64,000 nt of DNA, taken from contig NZ_KQ954294.1 of the NCBI RefSeq assembly GCF_001519055.1, forward strand, positions 62,001-126,000. The letters are read 5' to 3'. How positions within the stretch are numbered: the first letter of the stretch is position 1; each line of letters starts with the position of its first letter. Shown here piece after piece: positions 44,076 to 53,237 of this stretch. The notes beneath the pieces were generated by a model. That model saw only the letters and a program-made list of their open reading frames with translations. It was not told where the DNA came from and searched no databases. This DNA is from Novosphingobium sp. Fuku2-ISO-50. GTDB lineage: Bacteria; Pseudomonadota; Alphaproteobacteria; Sphingomonadales; Sphingomonadaceae. Made by a program: the position numbers and the translations under genes.

Positions 44076-45712
44076 GGCAAAACCGCCAGCCAGTGACTGA
44101 CCGCGATGACGGCGATGCCCGCCAGAACGGTCAGATGCGGCAGGTATCCCGCGCCGGTCTTGACGCCGGGTTCGGGCCGCAAGTGCAGGTCTTCAAGCAT
44201 GTCTTCGGGAAAGCGGCCCTTGTCGACGACATAGTGGCGCCACATGAACACCGGCACGATCAGCGCGACGCAGGCAATCCCGGTGTAAAGCGTGCCCTTG
44301 CCCAGCATGTCGGCGCCCACGCCCATCAGGGCGAGATTGACGAACGACAGGATCGTGCCCGCCGCCAGCAAGAGCGTCGGCGCGCGATAGGGCCGTTCCC
44401 AGCCGGGCCGATCGAGCCGGTGAATCCACGCCGAATTGAGATTGAGGAAGTTGAACAGGATATAGCAGACGTTCGACACGCCGAGCACGAAGACATAGTC
44501 CGACATCGACAGCAGCAGGAGATTGAAGCCGAGATCGGTCCACATCGCCGCCGTCGGCGCACCGGCACGGTTCACCCGGCTGAGATATTTGGGCAACCAG
44601 CCGTCCGCCGAAGCCTGATAGAGCGTGCGCGATGACCCGGCCATCGACATGATGATCGCCAGCAGCAGCGCCAGAATCATCATCACCACGATAATATTGC
44701 CGATCACCGGGCCGATCACCGGCCCGACCTTGATCATCCCGGCCATCGCCTTGGCCACGCCCATGTTGTTGGCAATTTCGGGCGAAAGCATCCCGTTCAG
44801 CCCGAGCACGCCCTGAAAGCTGATCGGGACAAGCGTGAACACGACAATGCACAACAGACCCGAATAGAGGATCGCCTTGAACGTATCCTTGCTGGGATCG
44901 CGGAATTCGCGCGTGTAGCAAACCGCCGTCTCGAAGCCATAAGTCGACCAGGCCGCGACAAACAGCCCGCCGAGGAAAATCGAGATCCCCGCCGCGTCCC
45001 AATGGCCATTGACCGGGTGCCCTGCGGCATCGTGCGCCAGCGGCACGATCGGCCAAAGATTGTGGCGCGGCATGTCCCCGGTGATCAGCGGGACCAGACC
45101 GATCAGCAAAAGCGGCAGCAGCGCGATCACCCCCAGCACGACTTGCGTGCGCGCGGTCGAGCTGATCCCGCGATGCTGGATCGCAAAGGCAATCAGCAAA
45201 AACGCCGCGCCGATGATCGCCGTGGCATTGATCCGCAAGGACAACCCCGCCTTGAGGAACGACAGATCGAGCAAAGTCAGATGCCAGGTGTTGATCGCGG
45301 CATCCGGCCCGAACAGGATTGACAGCGAAAAACCCGCCGCCAGTCCCGATCCGATCGTCAGCACCGGCGACCAGGCGAGCCAGTTGCACCACACCGAAAC
45401 CGGCGCAAACAGCTTTGAATAACGCGCCCAGGCAACCGCGCCATAGACCGAGGCCCCGCCCGACTTGTTGGGAAACAGCCCGGCGATTTCGGCATAGCTG
45501 AAGGCCTGGACAAACCCGAACAGGATCGAGACCATCCACACCAGCCACGAGGCCATGCCGACCGAGGCGGCAATCGTGCCGATCGAAAACAGCACCAGCG
45601 CAGGCACGCCGCTGGCGATCCAGAACGCGCCGGTCCAGTCGATCCCGCGTTGCAGGCCAGCCGTCTCTGCCGGGATGCCGGAACTTTCGGCCTGCGCCAC
45701 ACTTGCCATCAT
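44072..45712 (-). CDS. APC-family permease of the tmm-tdm operon
   Basis: Membrane protein of 546 residues with about twelve to fourteen hydrophobic segments and APC-type loops (WSTYGFETAVCYTREFRDPSKD; SMAGSSRTLYQASADGWLPKYLSRVNR in part). It is third in the operon tmm-tdm-permease, 33 bp after tdm, and is the only transporter in the cluster on that transcript. It is therefore the prime candidate for trimethylamine or TMAO uptake, in place of the TmoXWV ABC system known from marine bacteria. Two adjacent ATG starts (45712, 45709) are possible; AAGGA favours the second slightly. Confidence 0.85.
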   Translation of the reverse strand: MMASVAQAESSGIPAETAGLQRGIDWTGAFWIASGVPALVLFSIGTIAASVGMASWLVWMVSILFGFVQAFSYAEIAGLFPNKSGGASVYGAVAWARYSKLFAPVSVWCNWLAWSPVLTIGSGLAAGFSLSILFGPDAAINTWHLTLLDLSFLKAGLSLRINATAIIGAAFLLIAFAIQHRGISSTARTQVVLGVIALLPLLLIGLVPLITGDMPRHNLWPIVPLAHDAAGHPVNGHWDAAGISIFLGGLFVAAWSTYGFETAVCYTREFRDPSKDTFKAILYSGLLCIVVFTLVPISFQGVLGLNGMLSPEIANNMGVAKAMAGMIKVGPVIGPVIGNIIVVMMILALLLAIIMSMAGSSRTLYQASADGWLPKYLSRVNRAGAPTAAMWTDLGFNLLLLSMSDYVFVLGVSNVCYILFNFLNLNSAWIHRLDRPGWERPYRAPTLLLAAGTILSFVNLALMGVGADMLGKGTLYTGIACVALIVPVFMWRHYVVDKGRFPEDMLEDLHLRPEPGVKTGAGYLPHLTVLAGIAVIAVSHWLAVLP

Positions 45713-45745
45713 TTGTCCTTCTTGCCGTTGGGCAATAGCGGGGGA

Positions 45746-47911
45746 TCAGGAACGGACGCGCGTCTTGTCCGGATCGTAGTGGGGAAAGCGCACGACTTCG
45801 GCGCCGATGCGCTTTTGCTGACCGTCGAGCTTGCCGATGGTCAGCGCAGTGCCGAGCGCGCCCTGGCTGACATCGAGCCGCGCCAGCGCAATGGTCTGCC
45901 CCAGAATGGGCGAGCGCGTGGCACTGGTGATCACGCCGACCTGCACGCGACCGGCATAGACCGGATCGCCATGGCCGACATGTTCTGCGCCTTCGATGGC
46001 CAGCCCGGCGAGCACGCGCTGCGGATGCTCCCGGCGGCGCGCGAGCGCTTCGGATCCGATAAACGCGCTGCGCTTCGACTTGGGCGCGGCAAAGCCGATC
46101 CCGGCTTCGAACGGATCGGTCTGATCGCAGAAGTCATAGCCGGCGAACACCAGCCCCGCCTCGATCCGCAGGATGTCGAGCGCATCGAGCCCACAGGGCA
46201 AGATCCCGTGCGGCGCACCGGCTTCGATCAGCGCATCCCACAGATCCGGCGCGCGCGTCGGATGGCACCAGATTTCATAGCCGAGTTCGCCGCTATAGCC
46301 GGTGCGCGAAACGACCACCGGAATGTCGCCGATGCGCCCGGTGGTAAAGCGGAACCAGCCCAGTTCGGCAACCGTCGGGCGATGCGCCGGGGTCGTCACC
46401 AGCGGAGACAGGATTGCGCGCGACAGCGGCCCTTGCAGCGCGACATTGGAAAGCTGATCGGTCGACGAACGGACCCAGGCCTGCAGCCCCCGTTCGGCGG
46501 CCAGTTGCCGCAGCCAGACCCCGCACCAGTCATCGCCGCAAACCCAGCGGAAATTGGTCGGGCCCAGCCGGAACACCGTGCCGTCATCGATCATCCCGCC
46601 GGTTTCGTGGCACATCGCGGTATAGACGATCTGCCCGACGGCGAGCTTGGTCATGTCGCGCGTCACGGCCAGATCCATCAGCGCCTCGGCATCGGGGCCG
46701 GTCACTTCGAACTTGCGCAATGGCGACAGGTCGATCAGCGCGGCCCGCTGGCGACAGGCCCAGTATTCGGCGATCGCGCCATGATTGGTATAAGCCGTGG
46801 GCAGCCAGAATCCGCGATAATCGACCATCTGGCGGGTGAGATCTGTGGTGCGCGGGTGAAATCCGGTCTCGCGGGTGAGCCGGGCGGGTGCGTCTGGTGT
46901 CATGCGATGGGCATTGCCGGCGGCGGGCGCGGCACTCCTGTCATAGAGGCGGACGTGAATATCGGTCGGATTCCAGCCATTGGCCGGATCGATGTCGTCG
47001 GGGCAGGCCGATGAAGCGCAAACCAGATCGGTCAGCGCGCGCAACAGCACATAGTCGCCCGGTCGCGACCACGGTTCGTCCATCGCGATCGTTTCATCGG
47101 CGCCGACGAAGGTGTTGTAAAAGAAGTTGATCGCCGGCCAACCCGCGCGCGGCGCAACGCCATGCGGTTCGAGCGCGCGGTTGAAATTCTCGGTGCAGTT
47201 GGGATGCCCGGGATAGCCCTGATCGTCGTAATACCTGGCAGCGCAAGCGAGCAGAAAAGTATCGTGGCGCCCGACGGTATCCTGCACCACTTCGACCAGC
47301 GGCCGCAGCCCCGCATCGAAATAGCGCGCATGCAGCCCGGGGCTGGAAAAGCTGCGCCCCATCAGCGTGCGCGTGACTGTCGCATCGATCCCGAGTTCGC
47401 GCCCCTGATCGAGCGCGGCGGCATCGAATGCGACAAAGTCCGAACATTGCCGCCCGGCGACATCGATGATCTGGATATAATCGCCCGCCCGCACGCGATA
47501 GGCGCGCGCACTCGCCGCCGGCACGCGCAGATCGAGCAGCGGCTCGGCCAAGGGCGGGGGCAAGTCGCTGGCCGGATCGGCGCGCGCGATGCGCACATGC
47601 AGATCGGTGGCCGCGTCCTGCGCATCGGGCGCCATCGCCGTGCCGGGGGCCGACAGCGTGCACGACAGCGCCGTCTGCGCGGTAAAGCCATGGTCCGCCC
47701 CGGCGGGCGATGCATCGCCAAACAGCGCGATGCGGTCTTCACCTTCGGGCCCGCGCAGCACGAGCACGCCCGGCTGAAGCCCTTCGGGATCGATGATCCG
47801 CACCCGGTCGCCCGGAGCAAGATCGAACCGGGCCTCGCCGCCCCCGGAAACGACGATGAGGACGTCTCCGGGGGTCGGGAAAGGCACTTCGGCGAGAGCG
47901 GCGCTTGTCAT
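45746..47911 (-). CDS. tdm: Trimethylamine-N-oxide demethylase (DUF1989-GcvT)
   Basis: Splits TMAO into dimethylamine and formaldehyde in the cytoplasm, passing the C1 unit to tetrahydrofolate. The 721-residue protein has the two-part structure known for Tdm: DUF1989 (residues about 10-340) and a GcvT-like folate domain (about 345-721, with GYSGELGYEIWC). Cysteines C223, C239 and C303 are spaced 16 and 64 apart, the same spacing as the three metal-site cysteines I recall from Methylocella silvestris Tdm. It lies 25 bp behind tmm. DUF1989 alone also occurs in urea carboxylase-associated proteins, but not with this fusion and context. Confidence 0.93.
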   Translation of the reverse strand: MTSAALAEVPFPTPGDVLIVVSGGGEARFDLAPGDRVRIIDPEGLQPGVLVLRGPEGEDRIALFGDASPAGADHGFTAQTALSCTLSAPGTAMAPDAQDAATDLHVRIARADPASDLPPPLAEPLLDLRVPAASARAYRVRAGDYIQIIDVAGRQCSDFVAFDAAALDQGRELGIDATVTRTLMGRSFSSPGLHARYFDAGLRPLVEVVQDTVGRHDTFLLACAARYYDDQGYPGHPNCTENFNRALEPHGVAPRAGWPAINFFYNTFVGADETIAMDEPWSRPGDYVLLRALTDLVCASSACPDDIDPANGWNPTDIHVRLYDRSAAPAAGNAHRMTPDAPARLTRETGFHPRTTDLTRQMVDYRGFWLPTAYTNHGAIAEYWACRQRAALIDLSPLRKFEVTGPDAEALMDLAVTRDMTKLAVGQIVYTAMCHETGGMIDDGTVFRLGPTNFRWVCGDDWCGVWLRQLAAERGLQAWVRSSTDQLSNVALQGPLSRAILSPLVTTPAHRPTVAELGWFRFTTGRIGDIPVVVSRTGYSGELGYEIWCHPTRAPDLWDALIEAGAPHGILPCGLDALDILRIEAGLVFAGYDFCDQTDPFEAGIGFAAPKSKRSAFIGSEALARRREHPQRVLAGLAIEGAEHVGHGDPVYAGRVQVGVITSATRSPILGQTIALARLDVSQGALGTALTIGKLDGQQKRIGAEVVRFPHYDPDKTRVRS

Positions 47912-47936
47912 GGAATCGCCTACCGCTCCTTCGCGA

Positions 47937-49292
47937 TCAGACCGTGGCGTCGCTGGTGGCGAGAAACGCTTCGAGCGAATCGTCGAGCGCTTCCATCCAG
48001 CGGGTGTGATGGCGCGGGCTGACCGTGCCGGTCAGGACCGAGCGATAGGAATGATCGCGATAGCCCATGATGTCGGCCTCCTTGTCGTGCTCCCATTGCT
48101 TGAACAGCGCGGCCACGGCGGCGGTATCGAGCGTGGGATAGTCGGTCGCGGCGATCAGCTGGCTGACATAGGCAGCCTGGAAATCGATCTGCTCTTCCGG
48201 AGTGCCCGCAGCTTCCTCGCGGCCCTGCCAATCGGCGATGCTGGCCGCGCGGGTCTCGGCATCGGGCAGGTCGAGCTTGCCCAGGATCAGGTCGCGCACG
48301 AACCAGGCCTGCGCATCGAACATGTTGAACGTGAAATACTGGTCCTGCATGCCGACGTAGAACAGGTTCGGATTGTCCTGCCAGACCACGCCCTGCCACA
48401 AGTTGCCCGGATAGAGCCGGTTGTGCGTAATCAGGCGCAGTTCGTCGGGCAGGAACGGGAAGTGATGGATATAGCCCGTGCACAAGACGATGCCGTCGAC
48501 TTTCTTGGACGTGCCGTCGATGAAGTGCGCAATATCGCCTTCGACTTTGGTCAGCAACGGGCGCTGCTCGAACTGTTCGGGCCAGTCGAACGGCAGCGGA
48601 TTGGTGCGATAGCTGAAGGTCACCGAGTTGGCGCCATACTTGATGCACTGCGTCCCGATGTCTTCGGCGGAATAGGAACTGCCGACCATCAGCACGTCCT
48701 TGCCGGCGAATTCATCGGCCGAACGGAAATCGTGCGCATGCATTACCCGACCGGGGAACGTTTCGATCCCTTCGAATTCGGGCACGTTGGGCGTGGAGAA
48801 ATGGCCCGACGAGACGATCACGTGATCGAACGTTTCCTCATAGGTTTCATCGGCGATCTGGTCCTTGACCCGCACGGTGAACAGGCTGGTTTCGGGATCC
48901 CACGACACCCAGCGGACCGGGCTGTTGAAACGCACGAACGGGCGCACCCCGGCCTTTTCGACCCGGCCCATGATATAGTCATGCAGCACGGCGCGCGGCG
49001 GATACGACGGGATCGGGCGACCGAAATGTTCCTCAAAGGAATAGTCGGCGAATTCAAGGCATTCCTTGGGCCCATTGGACCACAGATAGCGATACATCGA
49101 GCCATGGACCGGCTCGCCATACTGATCGAGCCCGGTGCGCCAGGTGTATTTCCACAGGCCGCCCCAATCTTCCTGCTTTTCAAAGCAGACCACTTCGGGA
49201 ACGTCGATCCCCTTGGCCTTGGCACTTTGAAACGCCCGCAACACGGCAAGTCCGCTCGCACCGGCACCAATCACTGCAATTCGCTTGGCCAT
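47937..49292 (-). CDS. tmm: Trimethylamine monooxygenase (bacterial FMO)
   Basis: FAD- and NADPH-dependent enzyme of 451 residues that oxidises trimethylamine to TMAO. The FAD site is GAGASG at 9-14, the FMO signature is [11 protein letters not shown], and the NADPH site is [11 protein letters not shown]. The runs [43 protein letters not shown] and ILHHFPFL-like [17 protein letters not shown] are characteristic of Tmm and not of Baeyer-Villiger enzymes (quoted in part). GGGAGG lies five bases before the ATG. It is the first gene of tmm-tdm-permease. Confidence 0.95.
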   Translation of the reverse strand: MAKRIAVIGAGASGLAVLRAFQSAKAKGIDVPEVVCFEKQEDWGGLWKYTWRTGLDQYGEPVHGSMYRYLWSNGPKECLEFADYSFEEHFGRPIPSYPPRAVLHDYIMGRVEKAGVRPFVRFNSPVRWVSWDPETSLFTVRVKDQIADETYEETFDHVIVSSGHFSTPNVPEFEGIETFPGRVMHAHDFRSADEFAGKDVLMVGSSYSAEDIGTQCIKYGANSVTFSYRTNPLPFDWPEQFEQRPLLTKVEGDIAHFIDGTSKKVDGIVLCTGYIHHFPFLPDELRLITHNRLYPGNLWQGVVWQDNPNLFYVGMQDQYFTFNMFDAQAWFVRDLILGKLDLPDAETRAASIADWQGREEAAGTPEEQIDFQAAYVSQLIAATDYPTLDTAAVAALFKQWEHDKEADIMGYRDHSYRSVLTGTVSPRHHTRWMEALDDSLEAFLATSDATV

Positions 49293-49316
49293 GAATGCCT
49301 CCCGTCTCCAGGCAAG

Positions 49317-49352
49317 GTTTTCGCGTGTTTACTGAAAATTCAACGCGAAAAC
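49317..49352. promoter_or_regulatory. Inverted repeat before tmm
   Basis: Ten-base perfect arms GTTTTCGCGT and ACGCGAAAAC separated by 16 bases, ending 25 bp upstream of the tmm start codon. Arm length and position suit a dimeric regulator's operator or a 5' leader stem. No second copy was noticed elsewhere in the window. Confidence 0.55.
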
Positions 49353-49590
49353 CCGAGATGATCACAAAAGCGCGAACGACTGTTCGCCACAACAAAATCG
49401 CTGATTGGGCATGACGACTGGGAAAACGCCGCAATTTGAATGACGATCCCGCCCCGCACTCGCGGCAGGACTTGGGCAAAACCCACAACCCCACTGTGAA
49501 GCGCGACGTTTGCGCACATCCAAACTTCTCCCGCCCGGTGATCATGGGATAACCGGCAGGTCCGCATGGGTCAACTATGGAGAAAAATAA

Positions 49591-49605
49591 TTTCTTAAAA
49601 AGAAT
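49591..49605. promoter_or_regulatory. Imperfect copy of the TTTCY-N4-AGGAAW palindrome
   Basis: TTTCTTAAAAAGAAT fits the 15-bp consensus of the dmm and mgs sites with one mismatch (A for G at position 11). It lies between the XRE-cupin stop and tmm, about 300 bp before tmm, which is far for direct control, so it is the weakest of the four sites. Confidence 0.35.
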
Positions 49606-49639
49606 GTCCGGCGCACGCCGATGGCGCGCAATCGGGCGT

Positions 49640-50329
49640 TCAGCCGCCGGTATTGCCCGCGCGCGGGTAGACGATGATCGAAAGATAGCGAATCACGCCC
49701 TGCCCCATCGTTTCGGGGCCATGCTGGGCCTGGCTGTCGAACAACAGCGTATCGCCCGGCTTGAGATCATAGCTGCGATCGCCGTGGCGATAGCAAAGCT
49801 CGCCTTCAAGCATGTAGATCAGCTCGGTCCCGCTGTGCGAAAAGCTGGTATAGGGCAAGGCATCGGCCGACAGCGTGATCATGTAGGGCTCGATCGCCAG
49901 ATCGCCGCTGAGCAAATGGCCCAGCAATTGATAGATATGGCCCGCCTTGGTGCCGCGCCGCTCGATCTTCACCCCTTGCCCGGCGGCGACATAGGAACAA
50001 TCCTGCCGGTCTTCGGCAAGCGCGAACAAGGCCGAAATCGGCACATTGAGCGCCTGCGCCAGCGAATGCACCGAGGTCAGCGAAGGCGAAATCTGCCCGT
50101 TTTCGATTTTCGACAGCATGCCGGTCGACAGCCCCGCCGCTGCGCTGAGATCGGCGACCGACAGATCCTGCTGACGACGCAATTGCCGCACGCGCAGCCC
50201 GAGCGCCTTTTCCAGCGCGCGCGGATCGTTGCGCGGCGCACCCGAGCCGGTCGGGAAATGCTCCGCCGACGGCGGTGCATCCGGCCCTGTCCGGTTTTGA
50301 TCTTCGGTCCCGCGCGCGCGTCGTGCCAT
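49640..50329 (-). CDS. XRE-family regulator with C-terminal cupin
   Basis: Regulator of 229 residues: a basic, disordered first 45 residues, a helix-turn-helix (LRRQQDLSVADLSAAAGLSTGMLSKIENGQISPSL; hallmark GLSTGMLSKIENG) and a cupin sensor domain (HSGTELIYMLEGEL; LKPGDTLLFDSQAQHGP). This class, which includes PuuR, usually represses amine catabolic operons. GGAGG lies five bases before the ATG at 50329; ATG 50332 is adjacent and the frame runs to 50392. It follows the dmm heme-subunit gene by about 60 bp and is likely cotranscribed. It is the best candidate to bind the palindromes upstream of dmm and mgs. Confidence 0.92.
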   Translation of the reverse strand: MARRARGTEDQNRTGPDAPPSAEHFPTGSGAPRNDPRALEKALGLRVRQLRRQQDLSVADLSAAAGLSTGMLSKIENGQISPSLTSVHSLAQALNVPISALFALAEDRQDCSYVAAGQGVKIERRGTKAGHIYQLLGHLLSGDLAIEPYMITLSADALPYTSFSHSGTELIYMLEGELCYRHGDRSYDLKPGDTLLFDSQAQHGPETMGQGVIRYLSIIVYPRAGNTGG

Positions 50330-50392
50330 CATGTCCTCCAAGGCGTTCAGCATAGAAGCGCAAAGCCCGGAAAGACAAGCATTGGCATGCAA

Positions 50393-51454
50393 TCAGGCGG
50401 GCAACACCGCAATGTCCGCAGCGATGCCCGGCGTCGTCGGCTCACCGTCGTCGAATTGGGCCAGATGCGCGACCAGCACGTCGTGATAGCGAGTCAGGCC
50501 CTTGTACCCGGCGATGTCGGGATGCAGATCGCGCATCACCCGGTGCAGGCGCCGCCCCCACTTGGGCACGCGCGTCAGATCATCGAGGCTGGCCAGATAC
50601 GTGCGAATCCCGAACAGCAGCGCATTCGATCGCGGCAGGCGAAACAGGCTCTGCAATTCGACACGCAGAAACAGTTGCGAACCTATGTTTTCAGCCGTCA
50701 GACCGGCGCGATCGGGGCCCCACAGCGGATAGTTTTCGGGCGACGTGTCGAGCCGGGGATGGACCGTCATCGTCCAGTTGAGCCGCCGCGCGGGCTCGCC
50801 ATAGCGGATGCGCATGAGATATTGCAGCGCCCGGTCGAATACCCCGGCCTGATGCGCCAGCGGCACCGGCCCATGCCATTCGTGGAACGTCATCCCCACA
50901 TCGAACGCCAGGCTCCAGTCGGCCGGAGTCGTGGCAACGCCGCCGTCGATATAAAGCGTGCCGTCGCGCTGATCCTGCAAGGTGAAATCGCCCTGCGCCT
51001 GACGCACGATATATTCGAACGGCGGATGCGGCAAAGTCGTGGCATCGCCAAAGCGAAAGCTCTGGTGAATCCCCAGCGGACGATTGGTCCAGGTCCAGTC
51101 GAGCCCGTGCCGTTCGAGCGTGAACTGATCGGGATAATCGAGCGCCAGGCTTTCCATGATCAGCTCGAGCGTGTCCCATTCCGCATCGCGCATGTGCGGC
51201 AGCACCATGCAGCGGCCCGGTTCGAGCGCCAGCGCCCTGGCGCGTTCGGCGCATTCGGTGACATAGTGTTCGTCGACATCGAACGCGGCGGCAAACACCC
51301 CCGGCGTTGCGGAGCGGGTATGCGGCTCCATGTTGACCGAATACATGTAGCTGTCTTCGACGAACGGAAATGGAAAGCGCAAAACGCCCTCATCGCTGTT
51401 GCCATAGCGATAATCGTCGCGAAACGTCTCGTCGGACTTGAACCGGGTCGCCAT
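50393..51454 (-). CDS. Heme-dependent oxidative N-demethylase subunit (DUF3445)
   Basis: Heme-containing catalytic subunit of dimethylamine monooxygenase, which turns dimethylamine into methylamine and formaldehyde. The 353-residue protein matches the DUF3445 family by its opening (FPFPFVEDSYMYSVNMEPHTRSATPG, shortened hallmark VEDSYMYSVNME), TLERHGLDWTWTNRPLGIHQSFR and the C-terminal RFPRSN-like LFRLPRSNALLFGIRTY with WGRRLHRVMRDLHPD. Known members bind heme in a PAS-like fold. It lies 25 bp behind the reductase gene. The Dmm letter code for each subunit is not certain to me, so no symbol is given. Confidence 0.88.
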   Translation of the reverse strand: MATRFKSDETFRDDYRYGNSDEGVLRFPFPFVEDSYMYSVNMEPHTRSATPGVFAAAFDVDEHYVTECAERARALALEPGRCMVLPHMRDAEWDTLELIMESLALDYPDQFTLERHGLDWTWTNRPLGIHQSFRFGDATTLPHPPFEYIVRQAQGDFTLQDQRDGTLYIDGGVATTPADWSLAFDVGMTFHEWHGPVPLAHQAGVFDRALQYLMRIRYGEPARRLNWTMTVHPRLDTSPENYPLWGPDRAGLTAENIGSQLFLRVELQSLFRLPRSNALLFGIRTYLASLDDLTRVPKWGRRLHRVMRDLHPDIAGYKGLTRYHDVLVAHLAQFDDGEPTTPGIAADIAVLPA

Positions 51455-51479
51455 TGTTCAAAAAATCCTCAGGTCTAAA

Positions 51480-52430
51480 CTAGATGTCGAGCACGAGCGT
51501 CGCGCTGCGGCTGCGCGAGACGCATGGCATGACGAGGCAGCCTGCCCCGCGCTCGGCTTCGCTCAGATAATGATCGCGATGTTCGGGTGTGCCCTCGCTG
51601 ACCGGCAGCATACACACGCCGCAGGCCCCACCGCGGCACAGCGACGGCGTGTCCACACCCGCCGCCTCGATCGCTTCGAGCATGGTCTGATCGCCCGCCA
51701 CCGCGATTTCGATCCCCGACGCGGCGAGGCGCAGCACGAAAGGTTCGCCCCCTGCCGCGCCGAAATCCTCGCGATGCACATGGGTTTCGGGCCAGCCGAG
51801 CGCGGCGGCGGCGGCTTCGACCCCGTCCATCAGCCCGGCGGGGCCGCACGCATAGACATGCGTCCCCAGCGGCTGCGCGGCGAGCAGCGCAGTCAGGCCG
51901 AACGCGTCGCGACCGGCGTGGATATGGATGCGCTCTCCGGCACGCGGCGCCAGCAACGCTTCGAAGACGCCGACTTCGGCAGGGGCCGCAATCTGGTGCA
52001 GTTCGAACGACGCACCCTGTTCGCGCAAATGGGTGACAAAGGCGATCATCGGAGTCACGCCGATGCCGCCGCCGATCAACAGATGCTTTTTGGCCTGGCT
52101 GTGCAGCGCAAACAGATTGTGCGGCGCCGTCGCCTCGATCCCGTCGCCGGGCGCGAGGCTCTCGTGAACATGGCGCGATCCCCCGCGCGAACGCTCGGAC
52201 AGGCGCACGATCACTTCGTACCCCGCCTCGGGATCGGCCGAGACCAGCGTATAGGAATTGTGGAGGGGCCGTCCGCCCGCAGGCGCAGGCAGAGTCAGCG
52301 TGATATGCGCGCCCGGCGCGGCAGGGGGCAGCCGCGCGCCGTCCGCCGCGACCAGATGCACGCGGCGCAAGGTCGGTGCGATCCCATCGGCACGCGCAAC
52401 TTTCAGATGGAGCGTTCGGGCATTCGTCAT
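51480..52430 (-). CDS. 2Fe-2S flavoprotein reductase of the dimethylamine monooxygenase set
   Basis: Electron-transfer protein of 316 residues with a FAD/FMN-binding reductase domain (HNSYTLVSAD; NAD site IGGGIGVTPMI; YACGPAGLMDGV) and a C-terminal plant-type ferredoxin domain whose cysteines are in CRGGACGVCML and a later Cys. This order is that of phthalate-dioxygenase-reductase/VanB proteins. The ATG at 52430 overlaps the preceding gene's stop (ATGA), so the two are coupled. It would pass NAD(P)H electrons to the heme subunit encoded next. Confidence 0.9.
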   Translation of the reverse strand: MTNARTLHLKVARADGIAPTLRRVHLVAADGARLPPAAPGAHITLTLPAPAGGRPLHNSYTLVSADPEAGYEVIVRLSERSRGGSRHVHESLAPGDGIEATAPHNLFALHSQAKKHLLIGGGIGVTPMIAFVTHLREQGASFELHQIAAPAEVGVFEALLAPRAGERIHIHAGRDAFGLTALLAAQPLGTHVYACGPAGLMDGVEAAAAALGWPETHVHREDFGAAGGEPFVLRLAASGIEIAVAGDQTMLEAIEAAGVDTPSLCRGGACGVCMLPVSEGTPEHRDHYLSEAERGAGCLVMPCVSRSRSATLVLDI

Positions 52431-53008
52431 GCGGAAAGATCCTCGATCGCCGGCACTTCGCCCGGCACTTCGGCATCGCACTGCACGCCCATCCAGGCAT
52501 TGTGCACGCGGGAAAAATGGTCGCGCACGGTCAGCACGACGCCGCAGCCGGCGCATGTCACCAAAGTCGTGGTCACGCCCGGATTGATCGTGCGGCAATG
52601 CACGCAACTGACCCGGCGCACCGGCTTTCCGGTCGCAAACAGGCGCATTTCCTCGCGCCCCATGCCCGCCTCGATCGCCACCCGCGCGGCATCCCAGACA
52701 AACGGCTCGCTGCCGGTGACATAAAGCCGCAGCCCCATCGTCTCGGCGGCCAGGCGATGGCGCAACAGAGCCAGCAAATGGCTTGCCGACCGGAAATGCT
52801 GCACGCCGGGCCCGCCAAACGGTTCGGGCAGGACAAGCGCATGGGCCACCACATCCCAGCGCTCGGGAAAATCGGCCAGGCCGATGCCCGGCGCAAAGGC
52901 GGCCTCGGCGATGTCCTGATGATCCGTCACCAGCAGATGCGCCCGCGCCCGCGGATCGGGCGCAAGCGGGGCATAGCGCGGCCGGTTGCTCGCGGTTCCG
53001 GTACTCAT
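52427..53008 (-). CDS. Dimethylamine monooxygenase small zinc-ribbon subunit (DmmA family)
   Basis: Protein of 193 residues. The first two thirds have no catalytic motif I can name; the last third has a four-cysteine ribbon, CVHC then CAGC, likely binding zinc or iron. Genes of this kind accompany the reductase and DUF3445 genes of dimethylamine monooxygenase, which I take as the DmmA family. It is first in the operon; its start is 75 bp from the palindrome at 53083-53097. Confidence 0.8.
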   Translation of the reverse strand: MSTGTASNRPRYAPLAPDPRARAHLLVTDHQDIAEAAFAPGIGLADFPERWDVVAHALVLPEPFGGPGVQHFRSASHLLALLRHRLAAETMGLRLYVTGSEPFVWDAARVAIEAGMGREEMRLFATGKPVRRVSCVHCRTINPGVTTTLVTCAGCGVVLTVRDHFSRVHNAWMGVQCDAEVPGEVPAIEDLSA

Positions 53009-53082
53009 GCAGTCAGAACCCTTTGACAGGGGAAAAACAAAGCGGGAGACATGACGGACTCCAAGCGTGAATGAGCGGAAAC

Positions 53083-53097
53083 TTTCTCAAGAGGAAA
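53083..53097. promoter_or_regulatory. Palindromic operator candidate upstream of dmm
   Basis: TTTCTCAAGAGGAAA, a near-perfect palindrome 75 bp before the dmm start codon (53008). On the plus strand it abuts a TATAAT at 53098-53103, so it could also block a promoter towards the divergent GcvT-like gene. On the minus strand the extended sequence TTATATT(T)CCTMTTGRGAAA matches the mgs site in the same orientation. Confidence 0.6.
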
Positions 53098-53157
53098 TAT
53101 AATTGTCAATGAGGCAAATGGCGCCTCGACAGAAGACACCCCCCTTGATAAACGGAT

Positions 53158-53172
53158 TTTCCGTAGAGGAAA
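53158..53172. promoter_or_regulatory. Second palindrome between dmm and the GcvT-like gene
   Basis: TTTCCGTAGAGGAAA, a perfect TTTCC-N5-GGAAA inverted repeat, 66 bp before the ATG at 53238. Together with the 53083 site it places one copy near each of the two divergent genes. Confidence 0.6.
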
Positions 53173-53237
53173 CCAATTTCAGGCCGGCCACTGGTCTTTT
53201 CGACCGGGCGCGCCGCCTGCTGCACAAGAGGTTGTTC

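Larger units (their letters stand above)
49293..49639. promoter_or_regulatory. Upstream region of tmm
   Basis: This 347-bp gap between the XRE-cupin gene and tmm has no convincing gene. It holds an inverted repeat with perfect 10-bp arms (GTTTTCGCGT at 49317-49326 and its complement at 49343-49352), 25-60 bp before the tmm start, where an operator or leader hairpin would act. At 49591-49605 it holds TTTCTTAAAAAGAAT, one change from the palindrome found upstream of the dmm and mgs operons. Confidence 0.55.

Noticed and set aside
45746..47911. Tdm as an artificial fusion of two genes by frameshift
   Set aside because: The DUF1989-GcvT two-domain arrangement is the known natural form and the frame is open throughout.
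53103..53237. N-terminal extension of the GcvT-like protein from 53103
   Set aside because: The first 45 residues would be coded over the operator palindrome; AGAGG seven bases before the ATG at 53238 and family length support the shorter form.
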